From Rossellomorea vietnamensis (GTDB taxonomy: Bacteria > Bacillota > Bacilli > Bacillales > Bacillaceae_B), in assembly GCF_008180615.1 (NCBI RefSeq), contig NZ_VTEH01000017.1, forward strand, positions 38,919-102,918: a DNA stretch of 64,000 nt. The letters run 5' to 3'. Every line of letters begins with the position of its first letter. Within the stretch, counting starts at the first letter, position 1. A model generated the notes under the pieces. That model was not told the origin of the DNA, did not search any database, and saw only the letters and a program-made list of their open reading frames with translations. Shown piece after piece: positions 1 through 8,164 of this stretch. The position numbers and the translations under genes were made by a program.

Positions 1-2
1 CA

Positions 3-361
3 CTCTTTACAGCATCAGTTTCATTTTCTGGCGTTTTGATGCTGTTTAAAGGCCCTCATTATAGCATTAGATTCTCTTTCTGGCGTTTTAAGGCTGTTTA
101 AAGGCACTCATTATAGCATCAGATTCCCTTCTTGGCGATTTGATGCTGTATAAACGCTCTCTTTACGGCATCAAATTCCTTTTCTGGCGTTTTGATGCTG
201 TTTAAAGGCACTCATTACAGCATTAGATTCTCTTTCTGGCGTTTTACTGCTGTTTAAAGGCACTCATTATAGCATCAGATGCCCTTCTTGGCGATTTGAT
301 GCTGTTTAAACGCTCTCTTTACGGCATCAAATTCCTTTTCTGGCGTTTTGATGCTATTTAA
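3..361. repeat. 52-bp tandem repeat array, seven units
   Basis: Seven direct units begin at 3, 55, 107, 159, 211, 263 and 315, an exact 52-bp period. Each unit can fold: GCATCA near its start pairs with TGATGC about 25 bases later. Units 2-4 and 5-7 match each other better than their neighbours, so there is also a 156-bp higher-order repeat. There are no variable spacers, so this is not a CRISPR. The array may continue beyond the left edge. Bases 362-483 hold only the ribosome site of the next gene. Confidence 0.9.
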
Positions 362-483
362 GTAACAACTCACAATACAAGTTACCGACTAAGAGGTCTC
401 CATCCAGTATTACAAAGCAAAAAGAAGCCATAAGCCCGCTGAGTTGAGATTCAAGATAACCTCATAAAAAGGAGTGCCGCTCA

Positions 484-1104
484 ATGCCTGCTCTTATGAT
501 AAATAAAGTCCGCACAGACGAAAAAGTATTGGCCATCACGTTTGACGATGGCCCTAACGCTTTATATACTCCACAGGTTTTAGAGATTTTACAGAAAGCC
601 AATGCTAAAGCCACCTTTTATATGATCGGGGAACAGATGGAAAGGTGCCCGAAGCTTGTTAAGCGGGCTGCAGAACTAGGTCATGAGATTGGTAATCACA
701 CTTATACCCACCCAAAACTGACTGAGTTATCCCATGAGAAATGTGTGGAGGAAATAACAAAGACGGAGTTATTGATAGAGAGGCTGACAGGTGAAAAACC
801 AGCTTCCTTCCGACCGCCGTTTCTAGACTTTGACCATGTAACTGAAACCGCTCTTCAAGGGAAAGGGTACTCCCATCTCATTGGTGCTTTAAATCTGGGT
901 GCCAGGGACTGGGAGCAACCAGGAGTCAATCATATTTTAGAAGAGACACGTTCAGTTCTTTCAAACGGAGCTATAATACTTTTCCACGATGGCTATGGTG
1001 ATCGCTCTCAAACTTTGGAGGCCATAAGCCGGCTCATTCCCCAATGGACTGCAGAAGGCTGGAAGCTGGTCACTATCAGTGAGTTACTTAAACTCGCAAA
1101 ATAA
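484..1104 (+). CDS. Polysaccharide deacetylase (NodB domain)
   Basis: This 206-residue protein is almost entirely a NodB deacetylase domain, the carbohydrate esterase 4 fold that removes acetyl groups from chitin-like or peptidoglycan sugars using a bound metal. Visible motifs are TFDDGP (residues 19-24, catalytic Asp21 and metal Asp22), the metal pair His72 and His76 in NHTYTH, RPPF (110-113), the DW of motif 4 (142-143) and LFHDG with catalytic His168. AAGGAG sits ahead of the ATG. There is no signal peptide or membrane anchor, unlike PdaA- or PdaB-type enzymes, so the product is either cytoplasmic or a shortened form. Substrate unknown. Confidence 0.9.
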   Translation: MPALMINKVRTDEKVLAITFDDGPNALYTPQVLEILQKANAKATFYMIGEQMERCPKLVKRAAELGHEIGNHTYTHPKLTELSHEKCVEEITKTELLIERLTGEKPASFRPPFLDFDHVTETALQGKGYSHLIGALNLGARDWEQPGVNHILEETRSVLSNGAIILFHDGYGDRSQTLEAISRLIPQWTAEGWKLVTISELLKLAK

Positions 1105-1145
1105 AAAGGAAGCACAATCAGATTGTCTGTGCTTCCTTTTGTTTC
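1104..1145. terminator. Bidirectional terminator between convergent genes
   Basis: Thirteen-base perfect arms (1104-1116 and 1128-1140, AAAAGGAAGCACA and its complement) carry T-rich tails on both strands. The element serves the deacetylase and the convergent YesL-like gene, whose stop codon lies in the loop. Confidence 0.85.
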
Positions 1146-1750
1146 TTATCGATTTTTTGAAATGCAAGGTAACTGGCTGCCATAATGATGGCACCGGTGA
1201 AACTTGCGCCAAAGAAGAGCAGTAGAGCAGGCAGTGCATTCATGACAAATAGTGTCGAGGCAGTGCCAACAAGCATCATGAGATTTGGCAGCGGGTTCAG
1301 CAGCATAATTAGAAAGGCATTCTTAAAGACTTGAAAAAGGCCGATATTATAATGAACATATACTGGAATGGTATACAAGACGGTCATCGAAATGGCCAGG
1401 ATGATCAAATAAAGCGGGATATGCACGACTTGAAGACCCAGATTTCCGTTCGCATTCATGAATTCCAGGTTCAGGTACACGAGCCCTCCCAGGAGAAAAA
1501 AGATACCTCCCAGCAAATTACTTTTAAAAAACTCAGCTTTGTAGGTCTTCCAGAAGAGCGGAAAGAGCGGGAATTCTGTTTCGCCCATCATCCACTTTCG
1601 CAATACGGTAAACAGTGCAACGGTCGAGGGCAGCAGCCCAAAAAGAATCACTCCCAGTAAGGAGAAAGCAATCCATAAAATATTTAAAAAAGCAAACTTC
1701 GTAATCCATTCTGTTAAGGAGTACAGTCCGCTCATCATTCGATTATTCAT
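1118..1750 (-). CDS. YesL-like membrane protein (DUF624)
   Basis: A 210-residue integral membrane protein with about five hydrophobic segments and the DUF624 pattern seen in B. subtilis YesL (short amphipathic N-terminus, then long helices separated by a charged WKTYK-type loop). DUF624 genes accompany carbohydrate ABC importers and YesMN-type regulators, as here; the molecular role is unknown. I chose the ATG at 1750 over a TTG two codons upstream because AGGGG then sits nine bases away. It is divergent from the kinase gene; in B. subtilis yesL is co-directional with yesMN. Confidence 0.8.
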   Translation of the reverse strand: MNNRMMSGLYSLTEWITKFAFLNILWIAFSLLGVILFGLLPSTVALFTVLRKWMMGETEFPLFPLFWKTYKAEFFKSNLLGGIFFLLGGLVYLNLEFMNANGNLGLQVVHIPLYLIILAISMTVLYTIPVYVHYNIGLFQVFKNAFLIMLLNPLPNLMMLVGTASTLFVMNALPALLLFFGASFTGAIIMAASYLAFQKIDKKQKEAQTI

Positions 1751-1828
1751 TAACAAATTCCCCTTTATGTCTGCGCTTTCACTTTACTCTTTTAAGTATA
1801 AACTATATTTTGATTTTTAGGAATAGTA

Positions 1829-1857
1829 TTAACCTTTCTGATGGAATGAGTTATAGT
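1829..1857 (+). promoter_or_regulatory. Likely SigA promoter of the two-component operon
   Basis: TTAACC (1829-1834), a 17-base spacer, then TATAGT (1852-1857), about 40 bases before the kinase start. The -35 matches four of six consensus positions and the -10 five of six. Confidence 0.4.
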
Positions 1858-1899
1858 ATATTAAAAAACTATTAATTCGAGATAGTAGGCGATTTAACG

Positions 1900-3669
1900 A
1901 TGTTTTCTAAGTTGAAAAAATGGAACACACTGCGCAATCAGCTGTCATTTGTATTTCTGGTTGTCATGGCAACCGTACTGGCGCTCGTCAGTGTCCTGAC
2001 ATACAACCAAGTGTCTTCGCTCCTGAAATCGAACGCCGAGAAGCAGATTGATCAAACAGCAGTCGAAGCAAACGGAAGGCTGGAATCACTGTACAAGCAA
2101 ATTAATACGGCGACCAAGCTGGTCATGACCAACAATAATATTCAAAGAGTACTTTCCAGGGCTTATGAAGGAAAAACCATCGATTTCTATGAGCGGCAGG
2201 AATTGGGCGGAATCGTCAATACCATCCAGGCGAACACAGATGGGATTTTCGAATTTGAACTGTACACTCGTAATATGAATCGAATCCTTCCGCTGGATGA
2301 TTCAAGTCTGCTTTCAAGAATAGATAAGAAATGGATCATTGAAGCAGATAAAGCAAATGGAGGCCTGGTCTGGCTTGGTGATGACCCCCGCAATACCGAT
2401 AACTTTATGGCTTTAAGGCGTGTTAATTTGATAGGAAAGGGTTATGACAATGGAGGTTATCTCTTAATCAGTATCTACAGTAATTATCTTCAATTTGAAA
2501 ATGAAACAGACCATACCAATCAATTTTCAATACTTCTGGACAAAGACATGAACCCGATTCTCTCAAACTATGAAGGTTCCCTTGCTCCAATGATTGAAAA
2601 TCCAGCTGGCACCCTATCACTGGATAACCAGGACTATATCGTGACAAGGCAGACTTCCCAGGTTACCGGCTGGACCCTGATCATTTTGACACCTGTCAAG
2701 GAGCTGACGGCTGGTATCAATGTTCTGAGAATGGTCGTCATTATATCGGGAGTCACCGGATTTATCATATTCCTGGTAAGTTCTTTGTTTCTATCCTCTT
2801 TCATCACGAGACCTATTATAAAATTGACAGAAACTATGCAGCAGGCGAGCGCCGGTTCCATGACAATGAATCCGAGTGTGACGACAGCCAACGAAATCAA
2901 TGAGTTGAATAGTACATACAACCAGCTCGCTAAAGAGACAAACCATTTAATCAAAATGGTATATGAAAAAGAAATAACGAGGAGCAGAAGTGAATTAAAA
3001 GCTTTGCAGGCCCAAATCAACCCTCACTTTCTGTTTAATACGCTCGATGCCCTCAAATGGACTCTGGAGGAAAAGGATGAAGAGGAGCTTGCGGAATTTG
3101 TCGTAGCCATGTCTGAGCTTTTCCGCTATACCATCACAAAACAGACAAATGGAGACTGGGTGACTATACACGAAGAAACACAGCATATAGAAAATTATAT
3201 GGAAATTATGAAGATGCGATTCGGTGATCAATTGAAATGGAACCTATTCATCGAGCCACGATACCAAGATGTGAAAATTCCTAAACTGCTGATTCAGCCT
3301 CTGGTGGAAAATGCGGTGCTTCACGGGGCAGGAAATACAATGGATCCTTGCACCATTTCCATATCCGTTGAGCCTGCTGAAATAAATGGATATCTAATAG
3401 TCATGGTGGAAGATGATGGACCGGGCATCGAAACGGAAAAAATGAAGGCAATCCAACAGGCAATGCTGTCTGGAGGCGTTCTCTCCAATCAATCAGGAAA
3501 TGGGATGGCCATGACGAATGTCCAAAAAAGGCTGGAATTATATTATCCAACGCAGCCTAAAACCGGATTGGAAATCTCTAGTGAATTAGGAGAGGGGACG
3601 AAGGTGTGGTTTGTGATTCCCTTGAAAGGAGAAGAAGAACATGCTGAAAACCATATTGATCGTAGATGA
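1900..3669 (+). CDS. YesM-like sensor histidine kinase
   Basis: A 589-residue membrane sensor kinase of the LytS/YesM class. A transmembrane helix at about 15-37 is followed by an extracytoplasmic sensing domain to about 272, a second helix (about 275-300), HAMP, a His_kinase domain with His376 in NPHFLFNT, and an HATPase domain with the N-box VENAVLHG (Asn471) and G-boxes DDGPGIE and GNGMAMTN. It should phosphorylate the response regulator whose gene overlaps its 3' end by 29 bases. Kinases of this class usually sense sugars or binding-protein complexes and switch on the adjacent importer; the ligand cannot be read from sequence. The ribosome site is weak. Confidence 0.9.
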   Translation: MFSKLKKWNTLRNQLSFVFLVVMATVLALVSVLTYNQVSSLLKSNAEKQIDQTAVEANGRLESLYKQINTATKLVMTNNNIQRVLSRAYEGKTIDFYERQELGGIVNTIQANTDGIFEFELYTRNMNRILPLDDSSLLSRIDKKWIIEADKANGGLVWLGDDPRNTDNFMALRRVNLIGKGYDNGGYLLISIYSNYLQFENETDHTNQFSILLDKDMNPILSNYEGSLAPMIENPAGTLSLDNQDYIVTRQTSQVTGWTLIILTPVKELTAGINVLRMVVIISGVTGFIIFLVSSLFLSSFITRPIIKLTETMQQASAGSMTMNPSVTTANEINELNSTYNQLAKETNHLIKMVYEKEITRSRSELKALQAQINPHFLFNTLDALKWTLEEKDEEELAEFVVAMSELFRYTITKQTNGDWVTIHEETQHIENYMEIMKMRFGDQLKWNLFIEPRYQDVKIPKLLIQPLVENAVLHGAGNTMDPCTISISVEPAEINGYLIVMVEDDGPGIETEKMKAIQQAMLSGGVLSNQSGNGMAMTNVQKRLELYYPTQPKTGLEISSELGEGTKVWFVIPLKGEEEHAENHIDRR

Positions 3670-4423
3670 TGAACCGAGAAGCCGTCAAGGTTTGATGAAA
3701 TCGCTTGAAAAGTGGGCGGATGGACAGTACAACATCTTGACAGCTTCCAATGGCCAAGAGGCGATAGAGCTGATGAAAAGCAGCAGGGTCCATATATTGC
3801 TCACAGATATCCGGATGCCAGAAATTACGGGACTGCAGTTAGTAAAGATGATAAAAGAGCAGGAAGTACATCCTGTCATTATTGTGATATCAGCTTATTC
3901 AGAATTTGAGTACGCTCAGGAAGCCCTAAGGTCCGGTGTCATAAACTACCTTCTGAAGCCGATCAGCAAAAAAGCATTGATAGAGGCGGTCGAAGCAGCA
4001 GTACAAGCTGTTGAAAAACAAGTGCGTGCAGAAACGATCGAGAAAGTGGTAGATAAAAAGCTGGTTCAGGCCGATTCCCAGAATCTGTCGACCAGCACGC
4101 CGATCAGGGAAGCTGTTGAGTACATTAATAAGCACTTGAAAAATGAACTGACTCAGAAGGAAGTAGCGGATCACGTCCATTTGAATCCCAGTTACCTTAG
4201 TGTCCTTTTCAAGGAGCACGTTAGGATGACCTTCAGCGAGTATGTTACCAGAAGGCGGATCCAAAGGGGGAAGGACCTGCTGATTTCAACGAAACTCCCT
4301 ATCAATGAAATTGCGGAAGAGTCGGGTTATAAAACAGCAAAATATTTTATTAAGATCTTTAAAGAACAAGAAGGAATGACACCGAGTGCTTACCGGAAAA
4401 TCCATAATGAAACCGCTTTCTAA
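3641..4423 (+). CDS. YesN-like response regulator (REC-AraC)
   Basis: A 260-residue regulator. The N-terminal receiver domain has the acidic pair Asp9/Asp10, phosphoacceptor Asp56 in LLTDIRMPE and Lys106 in LLKP. A short linker leads to a C-terminal AraC-type double helix-turn-helix (about 150-255) ending in the family signature around GYKTAKYFIKIFKE. It is shorter than B. subtilis YesN (about 370 residues) because the middle region is missing. The overlap with the kinase gene implies co-translation, and the expected target is the importer downstream. Confidence 0.9.
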   Translation: MLKTILIVDDEPRSRQGLMKSLEKWADGQYNILTASNGQEAIELMKSSRVHILLTDIRMPEITGLQLVKMIKEQEVHPVIIVISAYSEFEYAQEALRSGVINYLLKPISKKALIEAVEAAVQAVEKQVRAETIEKVVDKKLVQADSQNLSTSTPIREAVEYINKHLKNELTQKEVADHVHLNPSYLSVLFKEHVRMTFSEYVTRRRIQRGKDLLISTKLPINEIAEESGYKTAKYFIKIFKEQEGMTPSAYRKIHNETAF

Positions 4424-4529
4424 AAATAGTAGTATTTTTCCTAATCATAGTGACCTATTTTTCAGAACATTCCCAATGTACACTAGAGATGTAAACAAAA
4501 TACAAACAAGGTCAAAGGGGGATCTTACA

Positions 4530-5837
4530 TTGTTCAAAAAGAAAGCGTTTGCAGTTCTGGCGTCATCTCTAATGGTTGCCTCGCTTGCACTTGCAGGCTG
4601 TTCATCTTCAAGTTCATCGGATGAAGCCAGTGCAGATGGCGAAAAAGTTATAAAGTTCATGCATTTATGGCCTGAAGGAAGTTCCAATGCCCAGTTCTCC
4701 ATCGTGAAAGATATCATCGGAGAATATGAAGCAGAACATGATGTGAAAATCGAAACAGAAATCCTCAACCCAGATCAATATAGAGAAAAGCTGAAAGTAC
4801 TGGCTTCTTCCAATGAACTGCCGGATATCGGAATGACCTGGTCAGATGGATTCATCCAGCCTTACGTGGAAGGCGACATGCTTGCACCTCTGGATGATGT
4901 AACGACAGATGGCGTGGAATTTATTCCTGGTGTAAAAGAATCTTATGCAGTGGACGGCAAAACCTATGGCCTGCCGCTCGAACTCAATATCTCTTACGTA
5001 TTTTACAATAAAGAAATCTTCGAGAAGCATAACCTGGAAGTACCTGAAACGTTCGAAGAGTATAAAAACGTTGTCAAAACACTTGCGGATAATGGCGTCG
5101 TTCCAACAACAGTCGGTGCAAAAGACGGATGGCCTGCATCTTTCTGGTTCATGTATATGGCTGATCGAATCGGCGGCCCGACAATCCTGACAGATGTCAT
5201 TGATGGAAAAGCGAAGTTCGATGACCCAGCGATCAAGCAAGCTGCAGAAGAAATCCAGAACCTTGTGGATATGGGCGGCTTTGTTAAAGGGGCAAGCGCG
5301 TTATCCAATGATGATGCAAAAGGCTACTTCATGAACGAACAGGCAGCAATGTTCCTTACAGCAACATGGGAACTGCCTAACTACACAACGAGCCCTGATG
5401 TAACTCAGGAGTTCAAAGATAAAATCGGCTACTTCAAGTTCCCTACTTATGAAGGCGGTAAAGGATCATCCATCGACAGTTATGTCGGCGGCCCTGGAGT
5501 TGGCTTATTCGTAGCAGAAGATTCAAAAGTTCAAGATGAAGCGAAAGACTTTGTCGGCTATCTTGTAAAGAGATGGGGAGAAAAGTCAGTGACAGATGCC
5601 GGCGTTATCCCTGCGACGAAGGTGGATACAGCAAGTCTTGATCTTGATCCAATGTACATTGAAATCCTGGATGACCTGGGTTCTGCTTCAAATGTAACGA
5701 CTTACTTTGATACCCAATCCAGCCCTGCAGTATCTGAGCTGCACCATGACCTGGTAACAGCCCTGTTCGGAAAGCAGATAACACCTGAAGAGTTCGTGAA
5801 ACAGCATGCGGACGAAATTGCCAAAGAGCAGGAGTAA
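4530..5837 (+). CDS. Sugar ABC importer, substrate-binding lipoprotein
   Basis: A 435-residue extracellular solute-binding protein of the UgpB/MalE-like family. A lipoprotein signal ends in the lipobox LALAGC, so Cys24 would be lipidated and the protein anchored outside the membrane. I take the TTG at 4530, eight bases after AAAGGGGG; an upstream in-frame ATG at 4386 would overlap the regulator gene and bury the signal peptide. It delivers a sugar to the two permeases downstream. No ATPase gene is nearby, so it probably shares a general MsmX-type ATPase encoded elsewhere. Substrate not readable. Confidence 0.9.
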   Translation: MFKKKAFAVLASSLMVASLALAGCSSSSSSDEASADGEKVIKFMHLWPEGSSNAQFSIVKDIIGEYEAEHDVKIETEILNPDQYREKLKVLASSNELPDIGMTWSDGFIQPYVEGDMLAPLDDVTTDGVEFIPGVKESYAVDGKTYGLPLELNISYVFYNKEIFEKHNLEVPETFEEYKNVVKTLADNGVVPTTVGAKDGWPASFWFMYMADRIGGPTILTDVIDGKAKFDDPAIKQAAEEIQNLVDMGGFVKGASALSNDDAKGYFMNEQAAMFLTATWELPNYTTSPDVTQEFKDKIGYFKFPTYEGGKGSSIDSYVGGPGVGLFVAEDSKVQDEAKDFVGYLVKRWGEKSVTDAGVIPATKVDTASLDLDPMYIEILDDLGSASNVTTYFDTQSSPAVSELHHDLVTALFGKQITPEEFVKQHADEIAKEQE

Positions 5838-5849
5838 TACACTCAGTGT

Positions 5850-5882
5850 AGAGGGCATATCCAATATGCCCTCTATTTTTTT
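5850..5882 (+). terminator. Intercistronic terminator after the binding protein
   Basis: Eleven-base arms (5850-5860, 5864-5874), a three-base loop and a run of seven T. It lies inside the transport locus, so it should leave the binding protein more highly expressed than the permeases. Bases 5883-6152 contain no gene. Confidence 0.85.
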
Positions 5883-6152
5883 CAAGCTCATTTGTACAGC
5901 TGTTTTCGTATTGATTGTTGCTTTCGGAAATAGGCTTCTTCCTTACGAGGATATTTGCCGAAACAATATGAACCAGCAGCAAAGTTTATGAAAAAACATT
6001 CTATAAACATTGTTGTTTTAAGGTTCCCTCTGCTCTAATTTCCTTTTGGGAATAGACACACACATTAACATTCATAGAACAAGCATTGAATCGATTTCGT
6101 AAAGCAGCAATGCATACGAAAGCAGCTTTTTAAAGAGAAGGGAGTAAAGAAA

Positions 6153-7031
6153 ATGAGAAGTGTCATGTCAAACAAATGGGTCATCAGTCTTTATGTTCTT
6201 CCTGCGCTTGTCCTCATTCTTTTCCTGATTTATATCCCGATTGTCCTGACAGGATATTACGGGTTGATGGATTGGAACGGAATCGGACAGATGAAGTTTA
6301 CAGGATTGGATAATTATATAGAGTTAGTACAGGATAAGATGTTTTGGAAAAGTACATGGCATTCCATCCTGCTTGGGCTGTTCTCAACATTAAGCTTGAT
6401 TGGCTACCTGATTTTATCACTGATTCTTGCTAGTAAAATTAAAGGAGCCAATTTCTTCAGAAAGATTTATCTGATCCCGATGCTTCTATCTTCTGTTGCT
6501 ATCGGCCAGCTTTGGGCCAAAATTTTCGATCCGTCCAACGGGATGTTGAATCGATTCCTTACATTAATTGGTTTCGAGAATCCGCCGCTGTGGCTGGCAG
6601 ATCCAAACATTGTGCTGTTCGCTCTGTTCCTTCCAATCGTCTGGCAATATGCCGGATTTTATATCATCATTTTTTATGCAGCTTTAAAGAATGTACCGGA
6701 AGAACTAGTAGAAGCTGCGAAAATAGATGGGGCGACTCCCATCCAGATTGCTTATAAAATCAAGGTGCCATTGATTTCAGGTGTTATCAAAGTCATGGTT
6801 ATCCTTGCCATCGTCGGCTCATTGAAATATTTTGATTTAATTTTCATATTGACAGGCGGCGGACCGAATGGTGCCTCAGAAGTTATGGCCTCTTATATGT
6901 ACAAGGAAGCCTTCAGTAAATATAACTTCGGATACGGAAGTGCGATTGGTTTCGGACTTCTGATTATCAGTCTTGGTTTGACATTTATCATCCAAAAATT
7001 GCTGACATCAAAAAATGAAGTTGAATACTAG
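6153..7031 (+). CDS. Sugar ABC importer permease 1 (UgpA/MsmF type)
   Basis: A 292-residue inner-membrane permease with six predicted helices and the binding-protein-dependent transport signature (EAA loop) around residues 188-210: EAAKIDGATPIQ followed by VPLI. That loop docks the ATPase. AAGGGAG lies ahead of the ATG. It forms a heterodimer with the product of the next gene, 17 bases downstream, and takes sugar from the upstream lipoprotein. It is separated from the binding-protein gene by about 315 bases including a terminator. Confidence 0.9.
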   Translation: MRSVMSNKWVISLYVLPALVLILFLIYIPIVLTGYYGLMDWNGIGQMKFTGLDNYIELVQDKMFWKSTWHSILLGLFSTLSLIGYLILSLILASKIKGANFFRKIYLIPMLLSSVAIGQLWAKIFDPSNGMLNRFLTLIGFENPPLWLADPNIVLFALFLPIVWQYAGFYIIIFYAALKNVPEELVEAAKIDGATPIQIAYKIKVPLISGVIKVMVILAIVGSLKYFDLIFILTGGGPNGASEVMASYMYKEAFSKYNFGYGSAIGFGLLIISLGLTFIIQKLLTSKNEVEY

Positions 7032-7048
7032 AAAGGGGCGGGAACAAA

Positions 7049-7945
7049 ATGAGTAAAGCAGCAGTAGAGACACAACAGCAGCCGGCACTTCCGGCTTCTT
7101 ATAACACCAATAAATCATTAGGCAAAAGAATCGGGTTCGGTATTCTTTACCTCGTTTTGGGGATCATTGGGATCATCCAAATTTACCCGCTGGTCTGGCT
7201 GTTCATGTTTTCATTGAAAACGAATCAAGAGGTCTTCGGGATGTCCCCGTTTGCGCTGCCTCAGGATCCGCAATGGGGCAACTATGTTAAAGCCTGGACA
7301 ACCGGAAACATCGATACCTACTTTTTCAACAGTGTTTTCTATACAGTAGCCGCAGTCGTTTTGACGGTTATCCTTGCAAGCTTTGTGACATTTGCCGTGA
7401 CAAGGATGCACTGGAAATTGAGCGGAGTCGTTCTAGGTTTATTCATGGCAGGATACATGATTCCGCTTCATTCAACACTCATTCCATTATTCAACATATT
7501 TAAGTCCGTAAACCTGATTGACAACCCGGTATCCATCATTATCTCGTATGTAGCATTCAACCTGCCGATTACGATTATGATTTTGACCGGATTCTACAAA
7601 GCCCTGCCGCGTGAAATTGAGGAAGCTGCAGTCATGGACGGCTGTTCCATTCACCGCATCTTTTTCCAGATCACGCTGCCTATGACAGTACCCGTGCTGT
7701 CCACAACAGTGATCATCAACATGATTTATAACTGGAACGAATTTGTTTTTGTCCAAACCTTCATGAGTTCTGACAGGTGGAAAACCATCACAGTCGGGGT
7801 GAATAACTTCGTCGGACAGTATCTGACTGATTGGGGCGCGATCGGCGCAACACTGATGATCAGTATCATTCCTGTATTGATCGCCTACTTCATCCTGAGC
7901 GACAAGATCGTAGAAGGAATTGCTGCGGGGTCTGTAAAAGGGTAA
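7049..7945 (+). CDS. Sugar ABC importer permease 2 (UgpE/MsmG type)
   Basis: A 298-residue permease of the MalG/UgpE family: a cytoplasmic N-terminal tail of about 25 residues, six helices, and the EAA loop EEAAVMDGCSIHRIF followed by LPM. It partners the preceding permease. The start has AAAGGGGCGGG upstream. A terminator follows directly, so the operon ends here. No glycoside hydrolase or kinase gene accompanies the importer, so the sugar class stays open. Confidence 0.9.
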   Translation: MSKAAVETQQQPALPASYNTNKSLGKRIGFGILYLVLGIIGIIQIYPLVWLFMFSLKTNQEVFGMSPFALPQDPQWGNYVKAWTTGNIDTYFFNSVFYTVAAVVLTVILASFVTFAVTRMHWKLSGVVLGLFMAGYMIPLHSTLIPLFNIFKSVNLIDNPVSIIISYVAFNLPITIMILTGFYKALPREIEEAAVMDGCSIHRIFFQITLPMTVPVLSTTVIINMIYNWNEFVFVQTFMSSDRWKTITVGVNNFVGQYLTDWGAIGATLMISIIPVLIAYFILSDKIVEGIAAGSVKG

Positions 7946-7954
7946 CTATATTTT

Positions 7955-7997
7955 AAAACCGAGTCTGATCCATTTAGGATTGGCTCGGTTTTTTTAA
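7955..7997 (+). terminator. Terminator of the sugar transport operon
   Basis: Arms AAAACCGAG (7955-7963) and CTCGGTTTT (7984-7992), an inner GATCC/GGATT stem, then seven T. Bases 7998-8164 hold only the ribosome site of the next gene. Confidence 0.85.
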
Positions 7998-8164
7998 ATA
8001 AAAGAGTTTTGAAACATGCAGGATCCCTTCTTCTCTTCTAAAACAGTGCCCTTACTGGTGGTACCTGTACACATGACCAAGCCATTCTCTTTGTGTTTCA
8101 TATACTGATAGAGTAGAAGCTATTTAGCCTGGCTTCTAGAATAAGAGGAAAGGAGCTTATAAAC

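Noticed and set aside
4386..4529. N-terminal extension of the binding protein to the ATG at 4386
   Set aside because: It would overlap the regulator gene and place the lipoprotein signal internally; the TTG at 4530 has the ribosome site.
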